Below are positions 15,887 through 24,563 of a stretch of DNA of 64,000 nucleotides, piece after piece. The position numbers and the translations under genes were made by a program. Location of the stretch: NCBI GenBank assembly GCA_000720375.1, contig JOAA01000019.1:287435-351434 (forward strand), written 5' to 3'. The first letter of the stretch is position 1, and each line of letters starts with the position of its first letter. The notes beneath the pieces were generated by a model. It searched no databases. It had not been told where the DNA came from and saw nothing but the letters and a program-made list of their open reading frames with translations. The DNA is from Rhodococcus rhodnii. Lineage in GTDB: Bacteria; Actinomycetota; Actinomycetes; Mycobacteriales; Pseudonocardiaceae.

Positions 15887-16498
15887 ATGCGCTTAAGGCG
15901 GTGCGGCGCGGACGCGATGCTCGTCGAAGTGGACTCACTGGACGAGGTCGACGCCGTGCGCTCCGCGCTGGCCGATGCGGACCTTCCTGGGCTCGTCGAG
16001 CTGGTTCCAGCCGCCAGGACCGTTCTGGCGGCTTTCGAGCCAGGGGCCGCAGGCTTGGCACGGCTACGGCCGTTGCTCGACACCATTGATCTGACCAAAC
16101 GCGCGGCGACCGAGCCGCGTGAGGTCGTGATCCCGGTGCACTACGACGGTCCTGACCTTGAGCTCGTCGCGTCGACGGCAGGCACTGATGTCGCCGGAGT
16201 CATCGAGCTGCACGCCGGCGCCGAGTACAGGGTGGCGTTCTCCGGATTCGCGCCCGGATTCGGTTACCTGGTAGGGCTTCCTGAGGCTTTGCAGCAACCC
16301 AGGTTGGACAACCCGCGCAAGCGCGTCGAGCCCGGCTCGGTGGCGATCGCGGGCGAGTTCAGCGCCGTGTACCCGACCGCGTCGCCGGGCGGCTGGCGGT
16401 TGATCGGCCGTACCGACGTGACGTTGTTCGACTCACGCCGTGAGCCCGCTGCTTTGCTTGCGCCTGGGGACCTCGTGCGGTTCGAGGCCATCCGATGA
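15887..16498 (+). CDS. pxpB: 5-oxoprolinase subunit PxpB
   Basis: One of the three subunits of the ATP-dependent prokaryotic 5-oxoprolinase, which hydrolyses 5-oxo-L-proline to glutamate. 203 residues of the allophanate hydrolase subunit 1/KipI family with motifs VVIPVHYDGPDL, AFSGFAPGFGYL and PRKRVEPGSVAIAG. ATG at 15887, two bases after the nitrobindin stop. It overlaps pxpC by four bases. PxpA (LamB/YcsF) is not in the window, so the complex must be completed by a gene elsewhere. Confidence 0.88.
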   Translation: MRLRRCGADAMLVEVDSLDEVDAVRSALADADLPGLVELVPAARTVLAAFEPGAAGLARLRPLLDTIDLTKRAATEPREVVIPVHYDGPDLELVASTAGTDVAGVIELHAGAEYRVAFSGFAPGFGYLVGLPEALQQPRLDNPRKRVEPGSVAIAGEFSAVYPTASPGGWRLIGRTDVTLFDSRREPAALLAPGDLVRFEAIR

Positions 16499-17355
16499 GG
16501 GCGCTCACCGTGCTCGGCACCGGGCCGCTGGCGTTGGTCCAGGATCTTGGCAGGCCGGGGAACGCGCATCTGGGCGTGCCGCCATCGGGCGCGTTGGACC
16601 AGCCTTCGCTGCGGCTGGCGAACCGGCTCGTGGGCAATCCGGAATCGGCGGCGGGTGTCGAGTGTCTGCTCGGTGGATTGTCGGTGCGTGCCGAGGCGTC
16701 GTGCACGATCGCGGTGACTGGCCCGTCGGTGGGAGTCTCGGTGTCCGGCCACGCGGTCGGCTCACACAATCCAGTGCACCTGTCGGCCGGTGACGAACTC
16801 ACGATCGGCACTCCGGACGGCGGCTTGCGGTGCTATGTCGGCGTTTCCGGCGGCATAGAGGTGCCTGCCGAGCTGGGGTCGCGGGCGACCGATGTGTTGT
16901 CCGGAATCGGTCCTGACGCGTTGAAAAAGGGCGACGTGCTGCCGCTCGGCACGCCTGGCCTGCCTGTCGGGGTGGACGAGATCGCCCCCAGCCGACCGGC
17001 GGACGACCTTGTCATTCCGATCCTGCTTGGACCGCGCGACGACTGGTTTACCAAGCCGAGCGAACAGATCGCCGCGGGAGAGTGGAAGGTGTCCCCGGAG
17101 AGCAATCGCGTCGGGCTGCGTCTGATCGGCACGGTCCTGCGGCGCGACACCGCTTTCCGGGACGTGGAACTCCCTAGTGAGGGCCTCGTGACGGGCGCGA
17201 TCCAGGTGCCGCCCAACGGTTTGCCCGTGATCTTCCTGGCCGACCACCCGACCACCGGCGGCTACCCGGTGATCGGGGTTGTGGCTACCGCGAGCCTGCC
17301 TTTGCTGGCACAGGCACGGCCAGGTGTACGAATCCGCTTCCGCCCAACGGCGTAG
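16495..17355 (+). CDS. pxpC: 5-oxoprolinase subunit PxpC
   Basis: Partner of PxpB in 5-oxoprolinase, allophanate hydrolase subunit 2/KipA family, 286 residues. Typical segments: VQDLGRPGNAHLGVPPSGALD at the N-terminus, CYVGVSGGIEVP in the centre, ESNRVGLRL, and the C-terminal GLPVIFLADHPTTGGYPVIG. The ATG overlaps the pxpB stop (ATGA). Together with pxpB it recycles the cyclised glutamine/glutamate damage product 5-oxoproline. No other neighbour is clearly related. Confidence 0.88.
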   Translation: MRALTVLGTGPLALVQDLGRPGNAHLGVPPSGALDQPSLRLANRLVGNPESAAGVECLLGGLSVRAEASCTIAVTGPSVGVSVSGHAVGSHNPVHLSAGDELTIGTPDGGLRCYVGVSGGIEVPAELGSRATDVLSGIGPDALKKGDVLPLGTPGLPVGVDEIAPSRPADDLVIPILLGPRDDWFTKPSEQIAAGEWKVSPESNRVGLRLIGTVLRRDTAFRDVELPSEGLVTGAIQVPPNGLPVIFLADHPTTGGYPVIGVVATASLPLLAQARPGVRIRFRPTA

Positions 17356-17418
17356 TACGCGTTTCAGCATGCAGAACAACTGAGGTGGCCCGTTGTGCGC
17401 CGGGTCACAGCGCCGCAC

Positions 17419-17434
17419 TCTGGTCTAGACCACT
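17419..17434 (+). promoter_or_regulatory. DasR operator (dre) in the chitinase promoter
   Basis: TCTGGTCTAGACCACT contains the perfect 12-base palindrome TGGTCTAGACCA and matches the known DasR consensus at 15 of 16 positions. It lies 33 bases before the chitinase ATG, so repression relieved by glucosamine-6-phosphate is expected, as in Streptomyces chitinase genes. Confidence 0.85.
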
Positions 17435-17466
17435 GTGTGGATTTTCACGGCGTGAGGAACCCTGCC

Positions 17467-19728
17467 ATGTCACAAAAACCTCGCTCCACCACAACCCGCT
17501 TGATCACGGCCCTTGCCGCGGCCGTGCTGGCGATCGCGGGCGCAGTCTCGCTAAGCGCACCAGCACACGCGGCCGGCAGTCTGAGAGCGGCGTTCTCCTT
17601 GTCCGGCAACGTAGGCACGTACACCGTCACCAACGCGGGCACAGCCACGGTGACCGGGTGGGCGATCACCTTCGAAGTGCCCGCGGGCGTCACCGCGAGC
17701 ACAGGTGAGAACGGAACCGTGTCACAAAACGGCACTTCCGTGACCATCACACCGGCGTACTACATCAATTCGCTGGCGCCAGGCCGTTCCACGTACCCCT
17801 ACAACCCGACCGTCCGCTTCAGCACGGCCACAACCCCCACGAGCTGCCGGATCGACGACGGCAACTGTGACGGCTCAGCGGACACGCCCCCTGGCGTGCC
17901 GACCAACGTACGCGCGACAGTGAAGACAACCCGGACCATCACGTTGGCGTGGAACGCTTCCACTGCGGGATCGCTCCCAGTCGTCGGCTACGAGGTGTAT
18001 CGCGGCACCACTCTCGTCGCGTCTCCGACGACCACGACTGCTTCGATCAGCGGACTCACCCCGAACACCGATTACAGCTTCACAGTCGTGGCGTTGGACC
18101 GTAAGGGAACCAAGTCTCCCGCCAGCGCTCCTGTGACCGTTCGTACGAACAATCCAAGCGACGACACCCAGGCGCCAACCGTGCCTGGCAACTTCCGCTC
18201 AACTGGTACGGATTCCGGCAGCGTTTCGTTGGCATGGAATGCGTCCACCGACAACACCGGCGTTGTGGCATATGACGTCTACAACGGCGTGACGCTGGCG
18301 ATGACCGTGACCGGCACCACCGCCAGGGTGACCGGTCTCGCACCGTCCACAAGGTACACGTTCACGGTTCGCGCCCGAGACGGCTACGACAACGCTTCAG
18401 CCGCGAGCGCTGCTGTAACGGTGTCCACTTCGGACATTGTGTCGGGCTACGCGAAGGTCGCCTACTTCGTGCAGTGGGGCATCTACGGCAGGCAGTACTT
18501 CGTCCGCAACCTGCACACCTCAGGCGCGGCAGGCAAACTCACCCACCTGCTGTACGCGTTCCAGAACATCGACCCGGTCAACCTGACCTGTCTGTCCGGT
18601 GTCACCAAGGCGACGTCGTCTAACCCACAAGACCCCAACCAGGGCGACGGCGCGGGCGATGCCGAGGCCGACTACAGCCGTCCGTTCGCCGCGTCGCAGT
18701 CGGTCGACGGCGTCGGCGACACCGGCTGGGAAACGTTGCGCGGCAACTTCAACCAGCTCAAGAAGCTCAAGAAGCTGTATCCCAACCTGAAGATCCTGGT
18801 CTCGTTGGGCGGCTGGACGTATTCGAAGTACTTCTCGGACGTGGCGGCCACGGACGCCTCGCGCAAGAAGTTCGTCGCATCATGTGTCGACACATGGCTC
18901 AAGGGCAACATCAAGCCCTATGGCGGCGCAGGCGGCCCAGGCACGGCGGCCGGGATCTTCGACGGCATCGACATCGACTGGGAATGGCCGGGCAGCCCGG
19001 ACGGTCACGCCGGAAACCACTGGAGCCCCAACGACAAGAACAACCTGACGGCACTACTGGCCGAGTTCCGTGCGCAGATGGACGCCTATGGCGCGACTAC
19101 GGGCAAACGCTACGAACTGCAGGCCTTCACCCCGGCCGACCCTGCCAAGGTGCAAGCCGGTTGGGACGTCAGCAAGATCTTCCAGTACCTCGACGTGGCC
19201 AACGTGCAGGGCTACGACTTCCACGGCTCCGGCAGCGACAACTCATGGGAGCCCAACCGCACCGGTCACCAGGGCAACCTGTACGTCGACGCGGACGACC
19301 CGTACCCGTTCAAGTTCAGCGCCGAATCTGCGATCAATGCGTACACCAACGCAGGCGTGAATCCACGCAAGCTGACGCTCGGCCTCGCTTTCTATGGCCG
19401 CGGTTGGCAAGGCGTGGCGAACGGCGGCAAGAACGGCGAATGGCAAAGCGCTAACGGCGCGGCGCCGGGGCAATTCCCCGAGGAGGCTGGAACTCGGGGT
19501 TATGGCAACTTGGTCGCGAGCGTTCCGGGTTGCACGGTGTATCACGACGAAGCCGCCGTGGCGACTTCTTGTTACACCGGCAGCCAATGGTGGACGTTCG
19601 ATGACGTTTGGTCCATCCAACGCAAGACCGCGTGGATCAAACAACGCGGACTTCTCGGCGCGATGGCGTGGGAGATGTCCGGCGACCCAGGCCTGCTGAT
19701 GAACGCGGTCGACACCGGCCTGCGCTGA
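17467..19728 (+). CDS. Secreted modular GH18 chitinase
   Basis: Extracellular chitinase of 753 residues. ATG at 17467 follows GAGGAA; an upstream GTG at 17395 would start before the operator and is rejected. Order: signal peptide (to about 37, APAHA-AG); a carbohydrate-binding module of CBM2 type (residues about 38-138, TNAGTATVTGWAITFEVPAG); fibronectin type III domain 1 (about 143-228); fibronectin type III domain 2 (about 236-325); GH18 barrel (about 330-753) with SLGGWTYS and the catalytic DGIDIDWEWPG, general acid E506. It hydrolyses beta-1,4-GlcNAc chains. A DasR operator just upstream ties it to chitin utilisation. Confidence 0.93.
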   Translation: MSQKPRSTTTRLITALAAAVLAIAGAVSLSAPAHAAGSLRAAFSLSGNVGTYTVTNAGTATVTGWAITFEVPAGVTASTGENGTVSQNGTSVTITPAYYINSLAPGRSTYPYNPTVRFSTATTPTSCRIDDGNCDGSADTPPGVPTNVRATVKTTRTITLAWNASTAGSLPVVGYEVYRGTTLVASPTTTTASISGLTPNTDYSFTVVALDRKGTKSPASAPVTVRTNNPSDDTQAPTVPGNFRSTGTDSGSVSLAWNASTDNTGVVAYDVYNGVTLAMTVTGTTARVTGLAPSTRYTFTVRARDGYDNASAASAAVTVSTSDIVSGYAKVAYFVQWGIYGRQYFVRNLHTSGAAGKLTHLLYAFQNIDPVNLTCLSGVTKATSSNPQDPNQGDGAGDAEADYSRPFAASQSVDGVGDTGWETLRGNFNQLKKLKKLYPNLKILVSLGGWTYSKYFSDVAATDASRKKFVASCVDTWLKGNIKPYGGAGGPGTAAGIFDGIDIDWEWPGSPDGHAGNHWSPNDKNNLTALLAEFRAQMDAYGATTGKRYELQAFTPADPAKVQAGWDVSKIFQYLDVANVQGYDFHGSGSDNSWEPNRTGHQGNLYVDADDPYPFKFSAESAINAYTNAGVNPRKLTLGLAFYGRGWQGVANGGKNGEWQSANGAAPGQFPEEAGTRGYGNLVASVPGCTVYHDEAAVATSCYTGSQWWTFDDVWSIQRKTAWIKQRGLLGAMAWEMSGDPGLLMNAVDTGLR

Positions 19729-19734
19729 TAAAAG

Positions 19735-19780
19735 CTCGTGAGTGTTTTGGCCGGTTCTAACCGGCCAAAACACTCACGAG
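19735..19780. terminator. Long perfect palindrome between convergent genes, copy 1
   Basis: A 22-base arm starting CTCGTGAGTGTTTTGGCC is followed by CT and the exact reverse complement. It sits 7 bases after the chitinase stop and 11 bases before the pabC stop, with GGGGTTTTTC on the right side. It would fold identically on either strand, so it can end transcripts from both directions. The inner 44 bases recur exactly at 24564-24607. Confidence 0.85.
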
Positions 19781-19790
19781 GGGTTTTTCA

Positions 19791-20633
19791 TCAGTACTCG
19801 GAGTCGTAGAGGCGGGTCAGCTCGCCGTGCACCGACGTGCTGTCGGGCAACGGGGTGCCGTCGAGCGTGTGCAGGCGGGTGATCTTGCGAACGCTGGAAG
19901 CGAAGAAAAGCCCGTCCGCCTCCACCAGCTCCGAAACCCGCACAGGCTCGGTCTTCACCGACCAGCCCTCACGCTCCGCGGCCCGGAAAAGAGCGGCCTG
20001 GGTCGTCCCGGGAAGAATGCCGAGAGTCGCCGGCGGCGTCCGGAGCGTCTTGCCGTAAACAGCGACCAAGGTCGAGGTCGGGCCTTCGAGGACGAGGCCG
20101 TCCGGGGTTGTGAAGATGACCTCCTCGGCTCCACGGCGGGCGGCCTCACGCAGGCCGGCCATGTTCACGGCGTACGACAGCGTCTTCGCGCCAAGCAGCA
20201 GCCAGGGTGCGCGTTGGGCGACGTCCGAGTCGAAACCTCGGTCGAGGGTGATGGCCGCGATGCCGGACACGCGCTGGCGCTTCACCGTCTCGCTGATCTC
20301 CAGGCCGAGGGCGAAGCCGGTCGGCGTGCCGTCGCCACCTTCTATGCCTCGGGTGTACACCCATTTGAGTGCGATCTCCGAGCCGCCGGTCCAGTTGTCA
20401 AGCACTGCCTGGGTCGCGCGGTCGAAGTCCGCTCGGGAGGGCTCGGGCATGTCGAGCATCGCCGCCGAGCGGACCAGACGGTCGAAGTGCGGCCCCAGCT
20501 CACGGGGTTTTCCGTCCACCACCAGCACGGTCTCGAATATCCCGTCGCCGCGCATCAGGCCTAGGTCGTCGACGCGGATCAGCGGCTGGGTCGGGTCGGC
20601 GATGGTTCCGTCGAGAAGCGCAAGTACTGGCAT
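19791..20633 (-). CDS. pabC: Aminodeoxychorismate lyase / class IV aminotransferase
   Basis: PLP enzyme of fold type IV, 280 residues, most likely 4-amino-4-deoxychorismate lyase of folate synthesis. Features: RVDDLGLMRGDGIFET near the N-terminus, PLP lysine K150 in GAKTLSYAVNMAG, EEVIFTTPDGLVLEGPTSTLV, and GILPGTTQAAL. M. tuberculosis Rv0812, in the same neighbourhood (next to ygfZ and the nitrobindin-like gene), is annotated the same way. A D-amino acid or branched-chain aminotransferase cannot be excluded from sequence alone. The ATG at 20633 follows TACGTT by 7 bases, so the transcript is probably leaderless. The neighbouring ygfZ is a folate-binding protein. Confidence 0.8.
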   Translation of the reverse strand: MPVLALLDGTIADPTQPLIRVDDLGLMRGDGIFETVLVVDGKPRELGPHFDRLVRSAAMLDMPEPSRADFDRATQAVLDNWTGGSEIALKWVYTRGIEGGDGTPTGFALGLEISETVKRQRVSGIAAITLDRGFDSDVAQRAPWLLLGAKTLSYAVNMAGLREAARRGAEEVIFTTPDGLVLEGPTSTLVAVYGKTLRTPPATLGILPGTTQAALFRAAEREGWSVKTEPVRVSELVEADGLFFASSVRKITRLHTLDGTPLPDSTSVHGELTRLYDSEY

Positions 20634-20640
20634 GAGGGTC

Positions 20641-20660
20641 AACGTACTCCCGCATATATT
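20641..20660. promoter_or_regulatory. Interlocked divergent leaderless promoters of pabC and the Fur-type gene
   Basis: On the minus strand TACGTT (20646-20641) is the -10 for pabC, 7 bases before its ATG. On the plus strand TATATT (20655-20660) is the -10 for the regulator gene, 6 bases before its GTG. The whole region between the two start codons is 33 bases, so each -35 must lie in or past the other promoter. Confidence 0.6.
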
Positions 20661-20666
20661 GGGTAC

Positions 20667-21107
20667 GTGGAGACGACTCGTAAAGAACGGGCGGCGCTCA
20701 AGTCCACGCTGCATGAACGCGGCATGCGGATGACGCCGCAGCGTCAACTCGTGCTCGACGCAGTCATGGCGTTGGAGCACTCCACACCGGAACAGGTGTG
20801 CAAACGCGTCCAGCAGACGACTCCGACGGTCAACATCACGACCATCTACCGGACGCTTGACCTGCTGGAACAGCTCGGGTTGGTGCGCCACGCACACATC
20901 GGGCACGGCGCGCCGACGTACTCGGCGCGCGACCACGAGCATGTCCACCTTGTCTGCCACCAGTGCAGCGACGTGCAGGAAGTGCCGAACGAGATGCTCG
21001 ACCACCTCGCGGGAACACTGCGCGACGAGTACGGGTTCAGTCTTGATGCCAGTCATGTCGCGTTGTCCGGCACATGCCGGAACTGCATCAACGGGGAGAG
21101 CAAGTGA
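20667..21107 (+). CDS. nur: Fur-family metalloregulator, Nur-like (nickel)
   Basis: Transcription repressor of the Fur superfamily, 146 residues. N-terminal winged helix with RMTPQRQLVLDAV and NITTIYRTLDLLEQLGLV; C-terminal dimer domain with DHEHVHLVC. Structural zinc site C97-x2-C100 and C137-x2-C140. Possible regulatory metal ligands H38, H90, H92 and H94 match the Nur-type histidine cluster. In Streptomyces coelicolor nur (SCO4180) also sits next to the ygfZ-type gene, which is the main reason for preferring Nur over Zur or FurA. Probably leaderless; stop overlaps ygfZ (GTGA). Confidence 0.7.
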   Translation: METTRKERAALKSTLHERGMRMTPQRQLVLDAVMALEHSTPEQVCKRVQQTTPTVNITTIYRTLDLLEQLGLVRHAHIGHGAPTYSARDHEHVHLVCHQCSDVQEVPNEMLDHLAGTLRDEYGFSLDASHVALSGTCRNCINGESK

Positions 21108-22171
21108 CGCTGCCGGGAGCCGTGCCACCGCCCGAGGACAACCCGGACCAGGGCATCGCCTGGCATTACGGCGACCCTTTCGGTGAGCAACGGGCTGCTG
21201 CACGCACGGTGGCGGTGGTGGACCGCTCGAACCGGGAGATCATCGCGGTCCCCGGCGACGACCGGCTGAGCTGGCTGCACCTGATGATCTCGCAGCACGT
21301 CAGCGACCTGCCGGAGAACACCGGCACCGAGGCGCTCGTGCTGGACAGTCAGGGCCGTGTGAACGCGCACATGGTGCTCGCGCACCGTGACGGCACGGTC
21401 TGGATGGACACCGAGCCAGGTGCGAAGGCCACTGGCGCACGTGGCGACGAGCAGAAGTTGCTCGACTACCTCGAGGCCATGAAGTTCTGGTCCAAAGTTG
21501 AGCCTCGGGACGCGACCGCGGAGATCGCTCTGTTGTCGTTGATCGGCCCCGACGCAGGCCAGACGCTCGAGGCCGTCGGCCTGAGCACGCCGACGGACAC
21601 CTACGGCGTCGACGGGATCGTCCGCCGGATGCCGGGCAACACCTTCGATTTGCTCGTTCCCCGCGACGAACTGACCACTTGGTGGTCGAAGCTCACGGAG
21701 GCGGGCGCGCGTCCGATGGGCAGCTGGGGTTACGAAGCCCTTCGCGTCGAGGCGCTGCGGCCCCGGTTGGGCGTGGACACCGACGAGAAGACGATTCCGC
21801 ACGAGGTGAACTGGGTTCCGTCGGCCGCACACGTGGCCAAGGGCTGCTACCGCGGTCAGGAGACTGTGTCCAAAGTGCACAATATCGGCCGCCCACCGCG
21901 CCGGATGTTGCTGCTGCACCTGGACGGCTCCGCGGATTCACTGCCGGAGACCGGTGACCCGGTGAATGTGGGCGAGCGGACCGTAGGCCGGGTTGGCACG
22001 GTCGTGCAGCACCACGAGCTCGGTCCGATCGCGTTGGCGTTGATCAAGCGGTCCATCGGCCCGGAGGCCGAACTGAGCGTGGGCGGTGTGGCCGCGTCGA
22101 TCGATCCGGACTCAATCCCGGCCGACACCCCTGGTCTTGGCCGCGAGGCCGTCAAACGTCTGCACGGCTAA
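21104..22171 (+). CDS. ygfZ: Folate-binding YgfZ family protein
   Basis: Tetrahydrofolate-binding protein involved in repair or assembly of iron-sulfur enzymes (COG0354, GcvT fold), 355 residues. Diagnostic motif K-G-C-Y-x-G-Q-E is present as AKGCYRGQETVSKV, with its conserved cysteine. N-terminal GcvT-like domain (VVDRSNREIIAVPGDDRLSWL), C-terminal barrel (PLPETGDPVNVGER is the type of strand seen there). GTG at 21104 overlaps the Nur-like gene stop. The 3-prime end overlaps the convergent methyltransferase gene by 60 bases. Corresponds in place to Rv0811c. Confidence 0.88.
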   Translation: MTLPGAVPPPEDNPDQGIAWHYGDPFGEQRAAARTVAVVDRSNREIIAVPGDDRLSWLHLMISQHVSDLPENTGTEALVLDSQGRVNAHMVLAHRDGTVWMDTEPGAKATGARGDEQKLLDYLEAMKFWSKVEPRDATAEIALLSLIGPDAGQTLEAVGLSTPTDTYGVDGIVRRMPGNTFDLLVPRDELTTWWSKLTEAGARPMGSWGYEALRVEALRPRLGVDTDEKTIPHEVNWVPSAAHVAKGCYRGQETVSKVHNIGRPPRRMLLLHLDGSADSLPETGDPVNVGERTVGRVGTVVQHHELGPIALALIKRSIGPEAELSVGGVAASIDPDSIPADTPGLGREAVKRLHG

Positions 22172-22780
22172 CGGCCTTCGGCACACGTAGATCCTGGCTG
22201 GTGGCATGTTGCGCCAGATGGTGTGGCTGATGATCACCTCGTCGAACACCGCGTGCAGCAGCCTGTGAAAGCTGCGGGCGCCTGCCAGGGCGCCCGCGTG
22301 CCGGTAGGCGAACGTGGTGAAGGCCCCGTCGGGCGTGAGGATGGCCGCCACCTGGTCGAGGATCCGCCGCTGGAGTTCGGGCTGGAACAGCGACCATGGC
22401 AGGCCGCTGACCACCGCGTCCGCCCGGACTCCCAGGTCGGTCAGATTGGCCGCGTCGCCGTGCACCACGTCGACCCCTGGGTGTGCCGCGGCCAAAAAGT
22501 CGATCATCGCCTGGTCGATCTCGACGGCGATGTGCCGTCCGGTCGCGGGCAGCCTGCGTTGGATCGCCGCCGTGACCGAGCCCGTGCCGGGGCCGAGCTC
22601 GACGACCATCGGTGAGCCGGTGGTCGGGGTGATGGCCGCGAGCAGGTCGGCGAGGCCTGGTGAGCTGGGGGCGACGGCGCCGATCACGCCGGGCCTGCGC
22701 ATCGCGGCGGCGAAGAAGGTCTGGAACTCCGAGGTCATGCCGCCACGGTCGGCTCGATCAAGGAACAAAACCTCGGCCAC
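22112..22780 (-). CDS. Class I SAM-dependent methyltransferase
   Basis: Methyltransferase of about 208-222 residues, resembling phospholipid N-methyltransferase/rRNA dimethylase-like enzymes. Motif I VELGPGTGSVTAAI, acidic end of beta-2 VEIDQAMIDFL, motif IV VVSGLPWSLF, and post-motif TFAYRH. The opening RRPGVIGAVAPSSPGLADLL is typical of phospholipid methyltransferase-like proteins. Start uncertain: GTG at 22780 with AGGAGG 12 bases upstream, or ATG at 22738. The last 60 bases overlap ygfZ on the opposite strand, which is unusual but keeps both frames open. Substrate unknown. Confidence 0.75.
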   Translation of the reverse strand: MAEVLFLDRADRGGMTSEFQTFFAAAMRRPGVIGAVAPSSPGLADLLAAITPTTGSPMVVELGPGTGSVTAAIQRRLPATGRHIAVEIDQAMIDFLAAAHPGVDVVHGDAANLTDLGVRADAVVSGLPWSLFQPELQRRILDQVAAILTPDGAFTTFAYRHAGALAGARSFHRLLHAVFDEVIISHTIWRNMPPARIYVCRRPLAVQTFDGLAAKTRGVGRD

Positions 22781-22833
22781 GCAGCCGGACCGCCTCCTAC
22801 CTGGGGAGGAAGCGTCTCTCAGCCTTGCGGCCG

Positions 22834-22839
22834 TACGGT
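22834..22839 (+). promoter_or_regulatory. -10 box for the leaderless histidine kinase gene
   Basis: TACGGT ends 6 bases before the GTG at 22846; no ribosome-binding site precedes that codon. Confidence 0.5.
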
Positions 22840-22845
22840 CGGACA

Positions 22846-23925
22846 GTGCGACGTGAACTGCTCGGCCGGTGGATCCTGCCGATCCGGCTGGTCCCGCTGG
22901 CTCTCGGGTTCGGCTACATGCTGCTCCTGCACGGCTCGTTGCAACCGACGCCGGCGGGCTGGACGGCGACCATCTGCTCGACCCTGCTGATCACCATCCA
23001 GGGCCGCTGGCCACTGGTCGCCACCCTGCTGCTGTCCGTTCTGGTGTTCGGGTTCCAGTCCGTTCAGCTCGGGCAGGGCGTGGCGACGATGGCGAGCCTG
23101 TTCGCGCTTGGTGAGTTGTCTTGGCGGCGCGGAGGCTGGCAGATGTGGCTTGGCGCCACGGCGGTGCTGCTCGCCGGCATGTTCCGGCCGAACATCGACG
23201 GCGTGGTGCCCGAGATCTTCGCGGCGGTGGTCATCACTGCCCTGCCCGTACTGCTGGGTATGCATCTGCGGTCGGTCCAGGAGATCGCCTGGCAGGCCAA
23301 GGAACTCTCGGCGTCCGAGGCCCAAGCCGCACGCGCCGAGGAGCGCACGGCCATCGCGCGCGAGCTGCACGACCTGGTCGCACACCACGTCGCCTCGATG
23401 GTCCTGCGGATCGGTGTGGCACGGCACGTGCTGAAGACCGACCCGAAGGTCGCGGAGATCCTCGACGAGGTGCACAAGTCCGGGACGGCGGCGATGACCG
23501 ACCTGAAGACGCTGGTCAGCGTGCTGCGCTCAAGTGAGCCGCTGGAGGCGACGGACCTGGTGAACTCGCTGAACGCGGCCGTGGAACGGGTCGCGGCCGC
23601 CGGACCCGACGTGCGGGCCGAGATCGACCCGAAGGTCGGGGACGTGGACGCCGTCGTGCGCCTCGCGGTGCTCCGAGTCGTCCAAGAAGGACTGACCAAC
23701 GTACTCAAACACGCTGGCCCAAAAGCAAAGGTCTCGTTGCGGATCACCCGGGAGGACCACGCGGTCGACGTGATGCTCAGAGACGACGCACCGAACCCAC
23801 CGCAAGCCGCCGAACCGGGTCACGGCCTGATCGGGATGCGTGAGCGCGTGGAACTGGTCGGTGGAAAGCTGGTGACCGGCCCGGTCGGCACGGGTTGGCG
23901 AGTGCACGCGTGGTTGCCGGCATGA
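22846..23925 (+). CDS. NarL-type sensor histidine kinase
   Basis: Membrane sensor kinase of 359 residues. GTG at 22846 gives VRRELLGRWILP, directly before the first helix. Four to six membrane segments up to residue about 140 with almost no extracytoplasmic loop, then a HisKA_3 dimerisation domain with phospho-acceptor ARELHDLVAHHVASMV, and an HATPase_c domain (VQEGLTNVLKHA, GHGLIGMRERVELVGG). It pairs with the overlapping LuxR-type response regulator. The sensed signal probably lies in or at the membrane, as for antibiotic- or envelope-stress sensors of this type. Confidence 0.87.
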   Translation: MRRELLGRWILPIRLVPLALGFGYMLLLHGSLQPTPAGWTATICSTLLITIQGRWPLVATLLLSVLVFGFQSVQLGQGVATMASLFALGELSWRRGGWQMWLGATAVLLAGMFRPNIDGVVPEIFAAVVITALPVLLGMHLRSVQEIAWQAKELSASEAQAARAEERTAIARELHDLVAHHVASMVLRIGVARHVLKTDPKVAEILDEVHKSGTAAMTDLKTLVSVLRSSEPLEATDLVNSLNAAVERVAAAGPDVRAEIDPKVGDVDAVVRLAVLRVVQEGLTNVLKHAGPKAKVSLRITREDHAVDVMLRDDAPNPPQAAEPGHGLIGMRERVELVGGKLVTGPVGTGWRVHAWLPA

Positions 23926-24560
23926 TCCGCGTACTGCTGGTGGACGACCAAGTGCTTGTTCGAGCTGGCCTGCGCATGCTCTGTGAGTCCACAGAGGACG
24001 TCGTGGTGGCCGGTGAAGCCGGGAACGGCAGGGAAGCCGTCACGTTGGCCGAACAACATCTGCCGGACGTGGTCCTGATGGACCTGCGCATGCCAGGAAT
24101 GGACGGGATCACGGCGACCAGAAGGATCTTGGACATCCGGCCGTCCACCAACGTTCTCGTGCTCACCACGTTCGACGACGACGATCATGTTTACCCAGCG
24201 CTGACCGCCGGCGCCTGCGGATTCCTGGCCAAGGACATCGCGCCGCCGGAACTGCTTGACGGAATCCGCAAGGCCGCGTCCGGGGAGAGCCCCTTCAGCC
24301 CGGCTGTGTTGCGTCGGCTGGTCGACCGCGCGATGACGGCCAACCAGCCGGGCCCGCAACCCCCTGATCTGACGGGCAGGGAACGTGAAGTGCTCGCCTT
24401 GCTCGGCGCCGGGATGTCCAACGCCGAGATCGGCGAGCGCTTGCACGTGGGTGTCACCACGGTGAAGACCCATGTGGCGAACATGATGACGAAAACCGGG
24501 TGTGACAACCGGGTCCGGCTCGCCGTCCTGGCCGTTCGCCTCGGGCTCGTCCCAGCGTGA
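23922..24560 (+). CDS. LuxR/NarL-family response regulator
   Basis: Response regulator of 212 residues. Receiver domain with phospho-acceptor Asp in VVLMDLRMPGMDG and the acidic pair in VLLVDDQ; C-terminal LuxR helix-turn-helix LTGREREVLALLGAGMSNAEIG. ATG overlaps the kinase stop (ATGA), so the two are translated together. The target genes are unknown; the next gene is convergent across a palindromic element, so the pair stands alone. Confidence 0.9.
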   Translation: MIRVLLVDDQVLVRAGLRMLCESTEDVVVAGEAGNGREAVTLAEQHLPDVVLMDLRMPGMDGITATRRILDIRPSTNVLVLTTFDDDDHVYPALTAGACGFLAKDIAPPELLDGIRKAASGESPFSPAVLRRLVDRAMTANQPGPQPPDLTGREREVLALLGAGMSNAEIGERLHVGVTTVKTHVANMMTKTGCDNRVRLAVLAVRLGLVPA

Positions 24561-24563
24561 AGG

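Noticed and set aside
19791..21203. 470-residue extended version of pabC
   Set aside because: The extra N-terminal 190 residues run antisense through the Fur-type gene and match nothing; the start at 20633 has a promoter at the right distance.
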